Part shown: one piece after another, positions 33,832 through 43,347 of the stretch
How positions within the stretch are numbered: the first letter of the stretch is position 1
How the letters are laid out: each line of letters begins with the position of its first letter
Assembly: GCA_036397815.1 (NCBI GenBank)
Contig: DASWIE010000003.1
Coordinates: 6,132 to 70,131, forward strand
From: DASQFY01 sp036397815
GTDB lineage: Bacteria > Chloroflexota > Limnocylindria > QHBO01
Length of the DNA: 64,000 bases
Reading direction: 5' to 3'
Position numbers and translations under genes: made by a program
Notes under the pieces: generated by a model
The model's input: only the letters and a program-made list of their open reading frames with translations
Database searches by the model: none
What the model was told of the DNA's origin: nothing

Positions 33832-36312
33832 ATGAAGGAGTATCCGCCCCTGGTGTCCGGCCGCTCGATTCTCGCTCGCGTCGCGTCCCCCGCGCGCATC
33901 GCGTCCCGCGCGCGCGGGGTCATGCGCTGGCGTCCGAGCCTGCGTGTGGCCGTGCTCGCCACCAGCGCCGTGCTGGTGGTCGGCCTGGCGGTGGCCATCG
34001 CGGTGAGCGCGGCCGATCACCTGCGCCTGACGGCGATCGACTCCCAGGTCGGCAATGCCGAGGCCATCGTGCGAGGCTACTTCGACCCGATCCTGAGCGA
34101 GGAGAGCCTGGGGCTGACCGCCGATCCGAACCGCGAGGTCGAGGACCAGCTCAACCGGCTGGTGGTCTCGGGCGACATGCGGCGGATCAACGTCTGGACC
34201 AGGGACGGACGTGTCATCTACTCGACCGAGGAGACGCTCCAGGGCCAACGCCTCGACATCAACCACGAGCTGGCGGAGGCCTTCGGCGGCGAGAGCATCG
34301 GCGAGTTCGGGGATACGTCCGAGCACGCCAGCGAGCTCCTGCCGGAAGCCTTCCTCGAGATCTACGTGCCGATCCGCGGCCCGTCCGACGCGAACCCGAT
34401 CGGCGTCTTCGAGGTCTACGTCGACGCCCGTCCGATCGAGCAGCGCGTGGACGACACGCGGCGCGACGTATTCCTCATCACCCTCGGCGCCGGCGCCACC
34501 CTGCTCGGACTGCTGTGGCTCGCCTTCGGCGGCGCCTCGCGACGGCTGAGCGCCCAGAACCGAAGCCTGACGCAGCTCAACGATCAGCTCAACCTGATGG
34601 CCGGAGACCTGCGACAGAGCGAGGCCCGCTTCCGCTCCCTGGTGCAGAACTCATCGGACGTGGTCGCCGTCCTCGACGCCGGCGGCCGAATCGTCTACGA
34701 GAGCGACGCGCTGCGGCGGGTGCTCGGCCACGAACCGGCCACCCGGCTGGGGCGCGCCTTCGGCGACGACGTCCATCCCGACGACGTGGAGTGGTTCACC
34801 ACCCTGTCCGCCGGCCTGGCCGAGGCCGCAGGCGAGCAGGCGGCCGAGTTCCGGCTGCGGCATGCCGACGGATCGTGGCGATGGGTGGACACCATCGGTC
34901 TCAACCTGCTGGCCGACCCGGCGGTCGGCGGGATCGTGCTCAACTTCCGCGACGTGACCGAGCGTAAGCGGCTGGAGGACCAGCTTCAGCACGAGGCCTT
35001 CCACGATCCGCTGACCGGGCTCGCCAATCGCGCCCTCTTCGCCGATCGCGTCACCCACGCGCTGGCGCGCAGCGCGCGGCACCCGCAGGACCAGCTGGCA
35101 GTCCTCTTCCTCGACCTCGACGACTTCAAGGTCGTCAACGACAGCCTCGGCCACGCGGCGGGGGACGAGCTGCTGACCGCCGTCGCCGAGCGCATCCGAG
35201 CCTGCCTGCGGCGGCAGGACACCCCCGCCCGGCTGGGCGGCGACGAGTTCGGCATCCTGGTGGAGGAGACCGATCCGGACGCCGCCGGCCAGGTCGCCGA
35301 GCGGATCCTCGCCGCCCTCCGGCAGCCGTTCGCGCTTGACTCGAGGCAGCTCTTCGCGCAGGCGAGCATCGGGATCGCGCTCGGCAGCGGTCACCGCAAG
35401 ACCGGGGAGGGCGCCACCGCCGAGGAGCTGCTCCGCAACGCCGACGCCGCCATGTACACGGCCAAGTCGCGCGGCAAGGGTCGCTTCGAGTTCTACGAGG
35501 TCCGGATGCACGCCTCCGCCCTCAAGCGACTGGAGCTGCGCGGCCGGATGGAGGCCTCGCTGGCGGCCGGCGAGTTCGTGGTCTTCTACCAGCCGATCGT
35601 GGAGCTCGGCACGGGCGACATCGCCGGGGTCGAGGCCCTCGTCCGTTGGCGGCAGGCCGATGGACGCCTCGCTCTGCCCGAGGAGTTCATCCCGCTGGCG
35701 GAGGAAACGGGCCTGATCGTGCCGCTCGGCAGCTGGGTGCTGGAGGAGAGCTGCCACCAAGCCGCGGACTGGCGCCGCGCAACGAGGGACCGGTCGTTCA
35801 GCATGGCCGTCAACGTCTCGTCGCGACAGCTCCAGGATCCCGAGTTCGTCACCATCGTCGCGGGCACGCTGGCGAAGAGCGGGCTCCCTGCGGCGGACCT
35901 GGTACTGGAGCTGACGGAGAGCGCCCTGCTCGACGAGGGCGAGTCGACGAGCACAGCGATCGCCAACCTCAAGGCGCTGGGCGTGCACATTAGCCTGGAC
36001 GACTTCGGCACCGGCTACTCGTCGCTCAGCCACCTCCGCCGCTTCCCGATCGACGTGCTGAAGATCGACCGCTCGTTCGTGGAGGGGATCGACGGCGGCG
36101 AGGAGGGCGAGCGGGCGCTGGTTCGCTCGATCATCCGGCTGGCGCACTCGCTCAAGCTGGAGACGGTGGCCGAGGGGATCGAGCGGCGGGAGCAGCTCGC
36201 ACCGCTGCTGGCCCTCGGGGTGCGCTACGGCCAGGGCTACCTGTTCGCGAGACCGATGGAGGCTCCGGCCGTCGACCGCCTGCTGCGTGAGCACGCGCGG
36301 CTGGTCGGCTAA
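33832..36312 (+). CDS. Membrane PAS-GGDEF-EAL c-di-GMP protein
   Basis: 826 residues. Two TM helices (about 38-60 and 205-228) bracket an extracellular sensor region; a PAS domain follows (about 265-380). The GGDEF domain holds intact LGGDEF (about 468) with an upstream RxxD inhibitory site (RRQD), and the EAL domain holds intact GVEAL (about 600), AVNVSSRQL, ELTES, DDFGTGYSSL, KIDRSF and ETVAEGIE. Both cyclase and phosphodiesterase activities look possible. The start is uncertain; I use ATG 33832, and GTG 33802 would add 10 residues. TAGGCT lies 4 nt before the ATG. It converges on the D-aminoacylase gene with 15 nt between. Confidence 0.9.
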   Translation: MKEYPPLVSGRSILARVASPARIASRARGVMRWRPSLRVAVLATSAVLVVGLAVAIAVSAADHLRLTAIDSQVGNAEAIVRGYFDPILSEESLGLTADPNREVEDQLNRLVVSGDMRRINVWTRDGRVIYSTEETLQGQRLDINHELAEAFGGESIGEFGDTSEHASELLPEAFLEIYVPIRGPSDANPIGVFEVYVDARPIEQRVDDTRRDVFLITLGAGATLLGLLWLAFGGASRRLSAQNRSLTQLNDQLNLMAGDLRQSEARFRSLVQNSSDVVAVLDAGGRIVYESDALRRVLGHEPATRLGRAFGDDVHPDDVEWFTTLSAGLAEAAGEQAAEFRLRHADGSWRWVDTIGLNLLADPAVGGIVLNFRDVTERKRLEDQLQHEAFHDPLTGLANRALFADRVTHALARSARHPQDQLAVLFLDLDDFKVVNDSLGHAAGDELLTAVAERIRACLRRQDTPARLGGDEFGILVEETDPDAAGQVAERILAALRQPFALDSRQLFAQASIGIALGSGHRKTGEGATAEELLRNADAAMYTAKSRGKGRFEFYEVRMHASALKRLELRGRMEASLAAGEFVVFYQPIVELGTGDIAGVEALVRWRQADGRLALPEEFIPLAEETGLIVPLGSWVLEESCHQAADWRRATRDRSFSMAVNVSSRQLQDPEFVTIVAGTLAKSGLPAADLVLELTESALLDEGESTSTAIANLKALGVHISLDDFGTGYSSLSHLRRFPIDVLKIDRSFVEGIDGGEEGERALVRSIIRLAHSLKLETVAEGIERREQLAPLLALGVRYGQGYLFARPMEAPAVDRLLREHARLVG

Positions 36313-36327
36313 GGAGTCCGGCGGAGG

Positions 36328-37926
36328 CTAGCGACCAGAGCGAAGCGCGCGACCGGGCAGGGCGCCGGTATGACGCCCGCCGTCGACCACCAGCTCGCCG
36401 TTGACCACCACGTATTCGATCCCGTCCGGGTAGCGCCTTGGCTCGTCGTAGGTCGCGTTGGATCGGACGCGCTCCGGGTCGAAGAGGACCAGGTCGGCGG
36501 CGTAGCCGTCCCGCAGCAGGCCGCGGTCGTTGAGTCCCAGCCGTGTGGCCGGCGCACCGGTCATCTTGCGCACCGCCTCCTCGAGGCTGAGCTGCTGCTC
36601 GTCGCGCACGAACTGTCCGAGGATGCGCGGGAACGAGCCATAGGTGCGCGGAGAGGGCTTGTCGCCGAGGAACGTGGAATCGGTGCCGACCATCCCGACC
36701 GGATGCCGCACGAAATGGGAGAGCGTCTCGCTCCACGGGCCGCTGGTCACCTGCGCCACCCCCAGGTTCTCGGCCAGCAGCAGGTCGCAGATGGCGTCGA
36801 CGGGATCGCTGCCCGTCTCGGCCACGTAGTCCGCCAGCGTCTGCGACTCCCACCGCACGAGGTCGGGGAGCGCGAACGCGCCAAGGCGGATGTCCGCCCA
36901 GCCGGCCGGGCTCGTGAAGGTCGCGCTGCGCGATCGCAGCTCGGCGCGGATGCGCTCGCGCACGGCGCGGTCCGCCAGGCGCTCCTTGAGCGCCATCGGT
37001 CCACCCGCCTGCACCCACTGCGGCAGCTGGATGAGCAGCCGGGTCGAGGCCCATTCGTATGGGTACGAGTCGAAGGTGACGTCCATCCCCGCCTGCCGCG
37101 CGTCATCGACGAGGCTGAGCATCTCCTCCGGGCCGCCGGGGTACGTGCGGCGGTGGTAGAAGTGGGTGATGTGAACCGGCCCGTCGCCGCGGCGCCCGAT
37201 CTCGATTGCCTCCCGGAAGGGGTCCAGGAAGCGATCGCCGAGCGGGTAGCGCACGTGGGTGTGGTAGAAGCCGCCGTGCGCGGCGGCTTCGTGCGTCAGC
37301 GCGGCCAGCTCATCGGTCGAGGCGAAGGAGCCGGGCGGATAGTCGAGCCCGCTCGAGATGCCGAAGGCGCCCTCCGCCATTCCCTCGCGCAGCATGGCGC
37401 GCATGTTGGCGAGCGTCCGCTCATCGGGGGGCTGATCATCCCAGCCGATGGCGCCGATCCGGAGCGCGCTGTTCCCGATCAGCACGGCGATGTTGATCGC
37501 CTGGCGGTCGTAGCGGCCGATGTAGCTCGCGACGGTGTCCCAGTCGTAGGCGATCGGCGGGCGGCCGTCGAGGCCGGCGTTGAGCTCGACGAAGGCGGCC
37601 AGGTCGTCGCGGTGGGCGAAGGGTGCGTAGCCGTTCCCGTCGACCCCGATGACCTCGGTCGTCACGCCCTGTCGCACCTTCGGCTCGTGGCGTGGGTCGG
37701 CCAGGATCACCAGGCCGCCGTGGGAGTGGAGGTCGATGAAGCCGGGTGCCACCACCATTCCCTTGGCGTCGATCGTCCGCCCCGCGGCGGGCCGCCAGCC
37801 GGAGTCGCCCAAATGGAGCCGGTTGTCGAGCACCCCCACCGTCCCCTCCCTCGCGAGTGCCCCCGTTCCGTCGACGAGCGATCCGCCGGTGATCAGCAGC
37901 TCGACGGTGTCGGGGGGCGGATTCAT
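36328..37926 (-). CDS. N-acyl-D-amino-acid deacylase family amidohydrolase
   Basis: 532 residues. Amidohydrolase fold with the first metal motif GFIDLHSHGG, the D-aminoacylase-like EGAFGISSGLDYPPGSFAS, HITHFYHRR, and VGTDSTFLGDKPSPRTYGSF. These enzymes remove N-acyl groups from D-amino acids or related compounds, perhaps from peptidoglycan turnover. Start at ATG 37926, with TAGCAT 6 nt upstream and no ribosome site, so likely leaderless. Divergent from the HTH gene, 58 nt apart. Confidence 0.85.
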   Translation of the reverse strand: MNPPPDTVELLITGGSLVDGTGALAREGTVGVLDNRLHLGDSGWRPAAGRTIDAKGMVVAPGFIDLHSHGGLVILADPRHEPKVRQGVTTEVIGVDGNGYAPFAHRDDLAAFVELNAGLDGRPPIAYDWDTVASYIGRYDRQAINIAVLIGNSALRIGAIGWDDQPPDERTLANMRAMLREGMAEGAFGISSGLDYPPGSFASTDELAALTHEAAAHGGFYHTHVRYPLGDRFLDPFREAIEIGRRGDGPVHITHFYHRRTYPGGPEEMLSLVDDARQAGMDVTFDSYPYEWASTRLLIQLPQWVQAGGPMALKERLADRAVRERIRAELRSRSATFTSPAGWADIRLGAFALPDLVRWESQTLADYVAETGSDPVDAICDLLLAENLGVAQVTSGPWSETLSHFVRHPVGMVGTDSTFLGDKPSPRTYGSFPRILGQFVRDEQQLSLEEAVRKMTGAPATRLGLNDRGLLRDGYAADLVLFDPERVRSNATYDEPRRYPDGIEYVVVNGELVVDGGRHTGALPGRALRSGR

Positions 37927-37932
37927 TTGCCG

Positions 37933-37938
37933 ATGCTA
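37933..37938 (-). promoter_or_regulatory. -10 box of the D-aminoacylase gene (leaderless layout)
   Basis: TAGCAT on the minus strand (bases 37933-37938) lies 6 nt before the ATG ending at 37926. On the other strand, CACGAT lies 6 nt before the HTH gene start (37985), a weaker box in the same geometry. Confidence 0.4.
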
Positions 37939-37984
37939 AGCCGCAGGAAAGGCGCTGGTAAGGCTCGCGGCGCACGATGCCTCG

Positions 37985-38809
37985 ATGGACGATCTCAGGG
38001 TCGGGCTGGTGCTTCGTGCCCTTCGCCGCCGACTCGGCTGGCGGCAGCTGGATGTCGCAGCGCGTGCCGGCGTGAGCCAAAGGCTGGTGTCGCTGGCGGA
38101 GGCCGGCCAGCTTGAACGGCTCACGCTTCGCAGCCTGCGCGCGATCGGCCGCGCTCTCGAGGTTCGCGTCCCTGTCGAACCGCTCTGGCGCGGCGGTCAG
38201 CTTCCTCGGCTTCTCGACGGGGAGCATGCAGCGCTCGTGAACGCTGTGGCCGCGATCATGCGCCGCCGTGGCTGGCAGATCCTCGTGGAGTACACGTTCA
38301 ACCACTTCGGCGATCGAGGATCCGTAGACCTGGTGGGGTGGCATCCGCAACATCGGGCATTGGTCTTGGTGGAGGTCAAGAGCCGGATCACCGACGTTCA
38401 GGACCTGCATTCCGCAATGGCGCGGAAGCGCCGGATCGTGCCCAGTCTTCTGACCAAGGAACTTGGCTGGCGGCCCATGACCGTTGGCCAGCTGCTGGTC
38501 GTAGGTGAAGCGAGCGCACAGCGGAGGCTTGTCGACCGCCACAGCGAAATTTTCGCAGCGACCTTCGCGCAGCGAGGACGGGAGGCGCGCGCCTGGCTGG
38601 CTCACCCGGCCGGAACGCTATCGGCCCTCTGGTTCCTGTCTCCTAGCAATGGCGTTACTGCTAAGCGACGGGAACGGCTGCCGCAGCGGATTCGTAGCCA
38701 GAATTCACGCTCAGCAAGCCCCGCGCGACGGCCTCAAGCACCGCCCAAGTCGCTTACCAGTAACCAGGTTGCTGATAGACGGCAAGCGGACGCTCCGGCG
38801 TCAGAATAG
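37985..38809 (+). CDS. HTH protein with PD-(D/E)XK-like nuclease domain; 3' end supplied by a repeat element
   Basis: 274 residues in three parts. N-terminal XRE-type HTH (about 6-60: RRLGWRQLDVAARAGVSQRL). Middle domain with a PD-(D/E)XK-like core: Glu102 in LVEYTFN, Asp115 in GSVDLVGW, then Glu130-x-Lys132 in LVEVKSRI, and helix-rich C-terminus to about 216. The last 57 residues (from 218, SPSNGVTAK...) are encoded by repeat element copy 2 and are Arg/Ser/Pro-rich, unlike a folded domain. The natural end was probably near residue 217. A truncated relative lies at 16721-17074. Function unknown; a regulator or defence-type nuclease is possible. Confidence 0.65.
   Translation: MDDLRVGLVLRALRRRLGWRQLDVAARAGVSQRLVSLAEAGQLERLTLRSLRAIGRALEVRVPVEPLWRGGQLPRLLDGEHAALVNAVAAIMRRRGWQILVEYTFNHFGDRGSVDLVGWHPQHRALVLVEVKSRITDVQDLHSAMARKRRIVPSLLTKELGWRPMTVGQLLVVGEASAQRRLVDRHSEIFAATFAQRGREARAWLAHPAGTLSALWFLSPSNGVTAKRRERLPQRIRSQNSRSASPARRPQAPPKSLTSNQVADRRQADAPASE
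38638..38780 (+). repeat. Palindromic repeat element, copy 2 (143 bp)
   Basis: Left end GTCTCCTAGCAATGGCGTTA then CTGCTAAGCG; right end CGCTTACCAGTAACCAGGTT then GCTGATAGAC. The ends are imperfect inverted repeats about 30 bp long, and each contains its own short palindrome. Interior landmarks TGCCGCAG and CACGCTCAGC are shared in position with copy 3. It overlaps the 3' part of the HTH gene. Confidence 0.8.
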
Positions 38810-38815
38810 GGACCG

Positions 38816-39388
38816 ATGGAGGCGGATCGGCGGGTCGCGGCGGTGATCCTTGCGGCCGGGGAGTCTCGGCGCTTCGGCTCGCCAAAGCAACTGGCCCTGG
38901 TGGAGGGGCGAACCATCCTCGAGCACGTCCTCGATCTCGCGAGCGCGGCCGGGCTGGCGCCGATCGTCGCCATCGTTCCGGTCTGGCTCAGCCGCCCGAG
39001 GACCCTTGTCGACCCGGTGCTGCGCTGGATCCGCAACCCGTATCCCGAGCGCGGCATGAGCTACTCGCTGCGCCTCGGACTGGCGGCGTTGCCCGACGAG
39101 ATGACCGCGGCGGTCATCCTGCTCGGCGACCAGCCGCGAGTCGCTGTGGAGACGATCGCCGCGCTCGTCGCAGCTCGCGGTGAACGACCCTTCGTGGCAA
39201 CCGAGGCGGGTGGTGTCCTCGCGCCGCCGGTGCTCATCGAGCGCAGCCATTTCGGAATCGCGGCGCGGCTCACTGGCGACGCCGGACTCCGTGACGTGCT
39301 TCGCGGGCAGCCCGATCTGGTGCGCGCCGTGGCAGTGCCCGCGCACCCGACCGATGTGGACACGCCGCGCGATCTCGACCGCGCCTAG
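38816..39388 (+). CDS. MobA/MocA-like nucleotidyltransferase
   Basis: 190 residues. NTP-transferase signature LAAGESRRFGSPKQL, then ILLGDQPRVAVETIAAL, and a C-terminal TDVDTPRDLD. The family includes molybdenum-cofactor cytidylyltransferases (MocA), which make the cytosine-dinucleotide cofactor used by xanthine-dehydrogenase-family enzymes. The operon at 29-33 kb, encoding such an enzyme, makes MocA the likely role. The start is the ATG in GACCGATG (38811-38818). The upstream HTH gene ends 6 nt before it. Confidence 0.75.
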   Translation: MEADRRVAAVILAAGESRRFGSPKQLALVEGRTILEHVLDLASAAGLAPIVAIVPVWLSRPRTLVDPVLRWIRNPYPERGMSYSLRLGLAALPDEMTAAVILLGDQPRVAVETIAALVAARGERPFVATEAGGVLAPPVLIERSHFGIAARLTGDAGLRDVLRGQPDLVRAVAVPAHPTDVDTPRDLDRA

Positions 39389-39393
39389 GCCGC

Positions 39394-39399
39394 TAGAAT
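39394..39399 (+). promoter_or_regulatory. -10 box of the ruvB leader ORF
   Basis: TAGAAT lies 7 nt before ATG 39407, the start of a 12-codon ORF ending on the ruvB start. It directly follows the stop of the MobA/MocA-like gene (39386-39388). No clear -35 is seen. Confidence 0.45.
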
Positions 39400-39406
39400 C
39401 GGTCAC

Positions 39407-39445
39407 ATGTTCGATTCGCGCCCACCCGGCGGGTTCTACACATGA
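39407..39445 (+). CDS. 12-codon leader ORF coupled to ruvB
   Basis: ATG 39407 opens MFDSRPPGGFYT and stops at TGA 39443-39445, which overlaps the ruvB ATG at 39442 (ATGA). With TAGAAT 7 nt upstream, the mRNA could begin at this ATG and translation would pass to ruvB by coupling. It has the same length and geometry as the leader before tgt (43987-44025). Confidence 0.45.
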   Translation: MFDSRPPGGFYT

Positions 39446-40491
39446 CGATCGAGCGGATCGCCAGCCCGCAGGTCGCCGAGGACGAGCTTGCACTCGAGGC
39501 GACCGTTCGCCCGCGTCGGCTGGACGAGTTCGCCGGCCAGGATCGGATCAAGGAGAACCTGGCGATTCTCATCGACGCCGCCCGACATCGGGAGGAGCCG
39601 GTCGACCACGTCCTCCTGTACGGCCCGCCGGGGCTCGGCAAGACGACGCTCGCGAACATCGTGGCGGCCGAGATGGGGGCGCAGATCCGCACCACCAGCG
39701 GCCCGGCGATCGAGCGCGCCGGGGACCTCGCCGCCATCCTGACCAGCCTCAGCAAGGGCGATGTGCTGTTCATCGACGAGATCCATCGGCTGAGCCACGT
39801 GGTGGAGGAGATCCTCTACCCGGCGATGGAGGACTTCGCGCTGGACGTGGTGCTTGGCAAGGGGCCGGGGGCCCGCACGGTGCGGCTCCAGATCGAGCAC
39901 GTGACGGTGATCGGCGCCACGACCCGGGTGGGGAGCATCACCGGGCCGTTGCGCGACCGGTTCGGCGTGACCTACCGCCTCGATTACTACTCCCAGCCGG
40001 ACCTGGAGCAGATCCTGCGCCGCAGCTCGCACATCCTGGACATCTCGCTCGACGACGATGCCGCGGCCATCATCGCCCGTCGCAGCCGCGGCACACCCCG
40101 CATCGCGAATCGACTCCTGAAGCGGGCACGCGACTTCGCGCAGGTACGCGGCGCCGGCGATGGCCGTGTCAGCGCCGAGCTCGCGACCGCGGCGCTCGAC
40201 CTGCTCGAGATCGATGAGAAGGGCCTCGACGCGCTCGACCGGCAACTTCTGCGCGCCATCGCCGAGCATCACGCCGGCGGGCCGGTCGGCCTCCAGACAA
40301 TGGCGGCCACGATCTCGGAGCCGGTCGAGACCCTGGAGGACGTGATCGAGCCGTACCTGATGCAGATCGGGCTGCTGGCCCGCACCTCGCGCGGACGCCA
40401 GCTCACGACCGGGGCCTGGGAGCACCTCGGCCTGACCCCACCGGCGGCTGCATCGGTCCAGGCCAGCCCACAGCCGGGGCTATTCGACTAG
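39442..40491 (+). CDS. ruvB: Holliday junction branch-migration ATPase RuvB
   Basis: 349 residues. AAA+ core with Walker A LYGPPGLGKTTLANI, Walker B VLFIDEIHRL, sensor/arginine-finger segment GPLRDRFGV and a C-terminal winged helix (about 260-335, HAGGPVGLQTMAATI). Starts at ATG 39442, overlapping the stop of a 12-codon leader. It drives junction migration with RuvA. It is separated from ruvC-ruvA by about 19 kb; downstream DUF2905 and a purine permease follow. Confidence 0.96.
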   Translation: MTIERIASPQVAEDELALEATVRPRRLDEFAGQDRIKENLAILIDAARHREEPVDHVLLYGPPGLGKTTLANIVAAEMGAQIRTTSGPAIERAGDLAAILTSLSKGDVLFIDEIHRLSHVVEEILYPAMEDFALDVVLGKGPGARTVRLQIEHVTVIGATTRVGSITGPLRDRFGVTYRLDYYSQPDLEQILRRSSHILDISLDDDAAAIIARRSRGTPRIANRLLKRARDFAQVRGAGDGRVSAELATAALDLLEIDEKGLDALDRQLLRAIAEHHAGGPVGLQTMAATISEPVETLEDVIEPYLMQIGLLARTSRGRQLTTGAWEHLGLTPPAAASVQASPQPGLFD

Positions 40492-40495
40492 ACCG

Positions 40496-40711
40496 ATGTC
40501 GCCGGAGCTCGGCCGACTCCTGCTGGTGATCGGCCTGGTGCTGGTGGTGGTGGGTGGCCTGGCGGCGCTGGGCGTGCGCCTGCCCTTCGGCCGGCTGCCG
40601 GGCGACATCTCGATCCAGGGCGAGCGCGGCGGGATCTTCATCCCACTCGGAACGATGCTCGTCGTCTCGCTGGTGTTGACCGTCCTCGTCAACCTCTTCC
40701 TGCGCCGCTGA
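40496..40711 (+). CDS. DUF2905 family small membrane protein
   Basis: 71 residues with two TM helices (about 7-27 and 47-68) flanking GVRLPFGRLPGDISIQG and RGGIFIPLGTM, the DUF2905 hallmark. Function unknown, though the family is often next to ruvB/queA in bacteria. The ATG is in GACCGATG (40491-40498), 4 nt after the ruvB stop. Confidence 0.85.
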   Translation: MSPELGRLLLVIGLVLVVVGGLAALGVRLPFGRLPGDISIQGERGGIFIPLGTMLVVSLVLTVLVNLFLRR

Positions 40712-40803
40712 CACGCGGGGCCTTGCTCCCCGGGAGTACGCTGCGCTGCGGCGCCGCCCGAGATCGGTGTCGGGTGGGCCTGCATCGGAGCGGAGGGTTT
40801 GGA

Positions 40804-42204
<1,401 letters not shown>

Positions 42205-42219
42205 GGACTCGTACCACTG

Positions 42220-42248
42220 GCGCCCGGTCGGTCGATCCGGCCGGGCGC
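42220..42248 (+). terminator. GC hairpin between permease and queA
   Basis: GCGCCCGG (42220-42227) pairs perfectly with CCGGGCGC (42241-42248) around a 13-nt loop, 15 nt after the permease stop. No U-tract. A TAGGCT -10-like box overlaps its right edge (42249-42254) and lies 10 nt before the queA ATG. Confidence 0.4.
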
Positions 42249-42264
42249 TAGGCTTCCCGGACCG

Positions 42265-43347
42265 ATGACGAGCCAGCCCGCGCCGACCCGGCTGCGCGTC
42301 GACGACTTCGACTATCCGTTGCCGGCGGCGGCGATCGCCCAGGTCCCCGCCGAGCCTCGGGATGCTTCCCGGCTCCTGGTGCTGGATCGTTCTGCCTCGT
42401 CTGCGGGACGGCCGGCGCTCGCGCACCGAACGTTCCGGGATCTCGGGGAGGAGCTGCGATCCGGCGACCTGCTGGTCGTCAACGACTCGCGCGTGCTTCC
42501 GGCGCGGCTGCCGGCGCGACGGACGACCGGCGGGGAGGCGGAGGTGCTCGTCCTGCGTGCGCTCCCCGACGGTTCGGGCCGCTGGGAGGGGTTGGTGCGA
42601 CCATCGCGTCGGATTGCCGTGGGTGATCTGTTGACCCTTGCCTCCGGTGACCGCCTCGAGGTGGGGGATCGTCTGGGCGATGGCACTCGCGCGATCCGCT
42701 TCTTCCGGGACCCGATGTCGGTGATGGCCGCCGCCGGCGAGATGCCGCTGCCGCCCTATATCCACGCTCGTGGTTCACCGCCGGAGCGTTACCAGACCGT
42801 GTACGCCAGGCCGCCCGGATCCGCCGCGGCGCCGACAGCCGGCCTGCACTTCACGCCCGAGCTGCTGGCCGCGCTCGAGGTGCGCGGCGTGCGCCGCGCA
42901 AGCGTCACGCTGCACGTGGGCCTGGACACCTTCCGCCCGCTCGAGGGGGCCTACGTCGACGAGCATCGGATCCATCGCGAGTGGTACGCGGTCCCGGTGG
43001 CGACCCGACGAGCGATGGCGGGCGCGCGACGCGAGGGCGGTCGCGTCGTTGCGGTCGGGACGACCACGCTCCGGGTGCTCGAGACCGCCGCGAAGCGGCG
43101 GAGCGCTTCCGGATGGAGCGACCTGTACATCACGCCGCCGTCCACGTTCAGCGCGGTCGACGCGCTGATCACCAACTTCCACCTGCCGCGCAGCTCGTTG
43201 TTGCTGCTGGTCACCGCCTTCGTCCAGGCAGGGATGCGCGACGCCGACCCGTACCAGGCCCGAGACACGCTACTGGCCGCGTATCGCGACGCCCTGGCCG
43301 CCGGCTACCGATTCTTCAGCTTCGGCGACGCGATGCTGATCCGCTGA
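42265..43347 (+). CDS. queA: S-adenosylmethionine:tRNA ribosyltransferase-isomerase
   Basis: 360 residues. QueA motifs: FDYPLPAAAIAQVPAEPRDASRLLV near the start, GDLLVVNDSRVLPARL, LPPYIHARGSPPERYQTVYA, GLHFTPELL and ITNFHLPRSSLLLLVTAF. It transfers the ribosyl moiety of SAM to preQ1-tRNA in queuosine synthesis. The ATG lies in GACCGATG (42260-42267). tgt follows 0.7 kb downstream, separated by one opposing gene. Its TGA abuts the TCA (stop) of that gene. Confidence 0.95.
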   Translation: MTSQPAPTRLRVDDFDYPLPAAAIAQVPAEPRDASRLLVLDRSASSAGRPALAHRTFRDLGEELRSGDLLVVNDSRVLPARLPARRTTGGEAEVLVLRALPDGSGRWEGLVRPSRRIAVGDLLTLASGDRLEVGDRLGDGTRAIRFFRDPMSVMAAAGEMPLPPYIHARGSPPERYQTVYARPPGSAAAPTAGLHFTPELLAALEVRGVRRASVTLHVGLDTFRPLEGAYVDEHRIHREWYAVPVATRRAMAGARREGGRVVAVGTTTLRVLETAAKRRSASGWSDLYITPPSTFSAVDALITNFHLPRSSLLLLVTAFVQAGMRDADPYQARDTLLAAYRDALAAGYRFFSFGDAMLIR

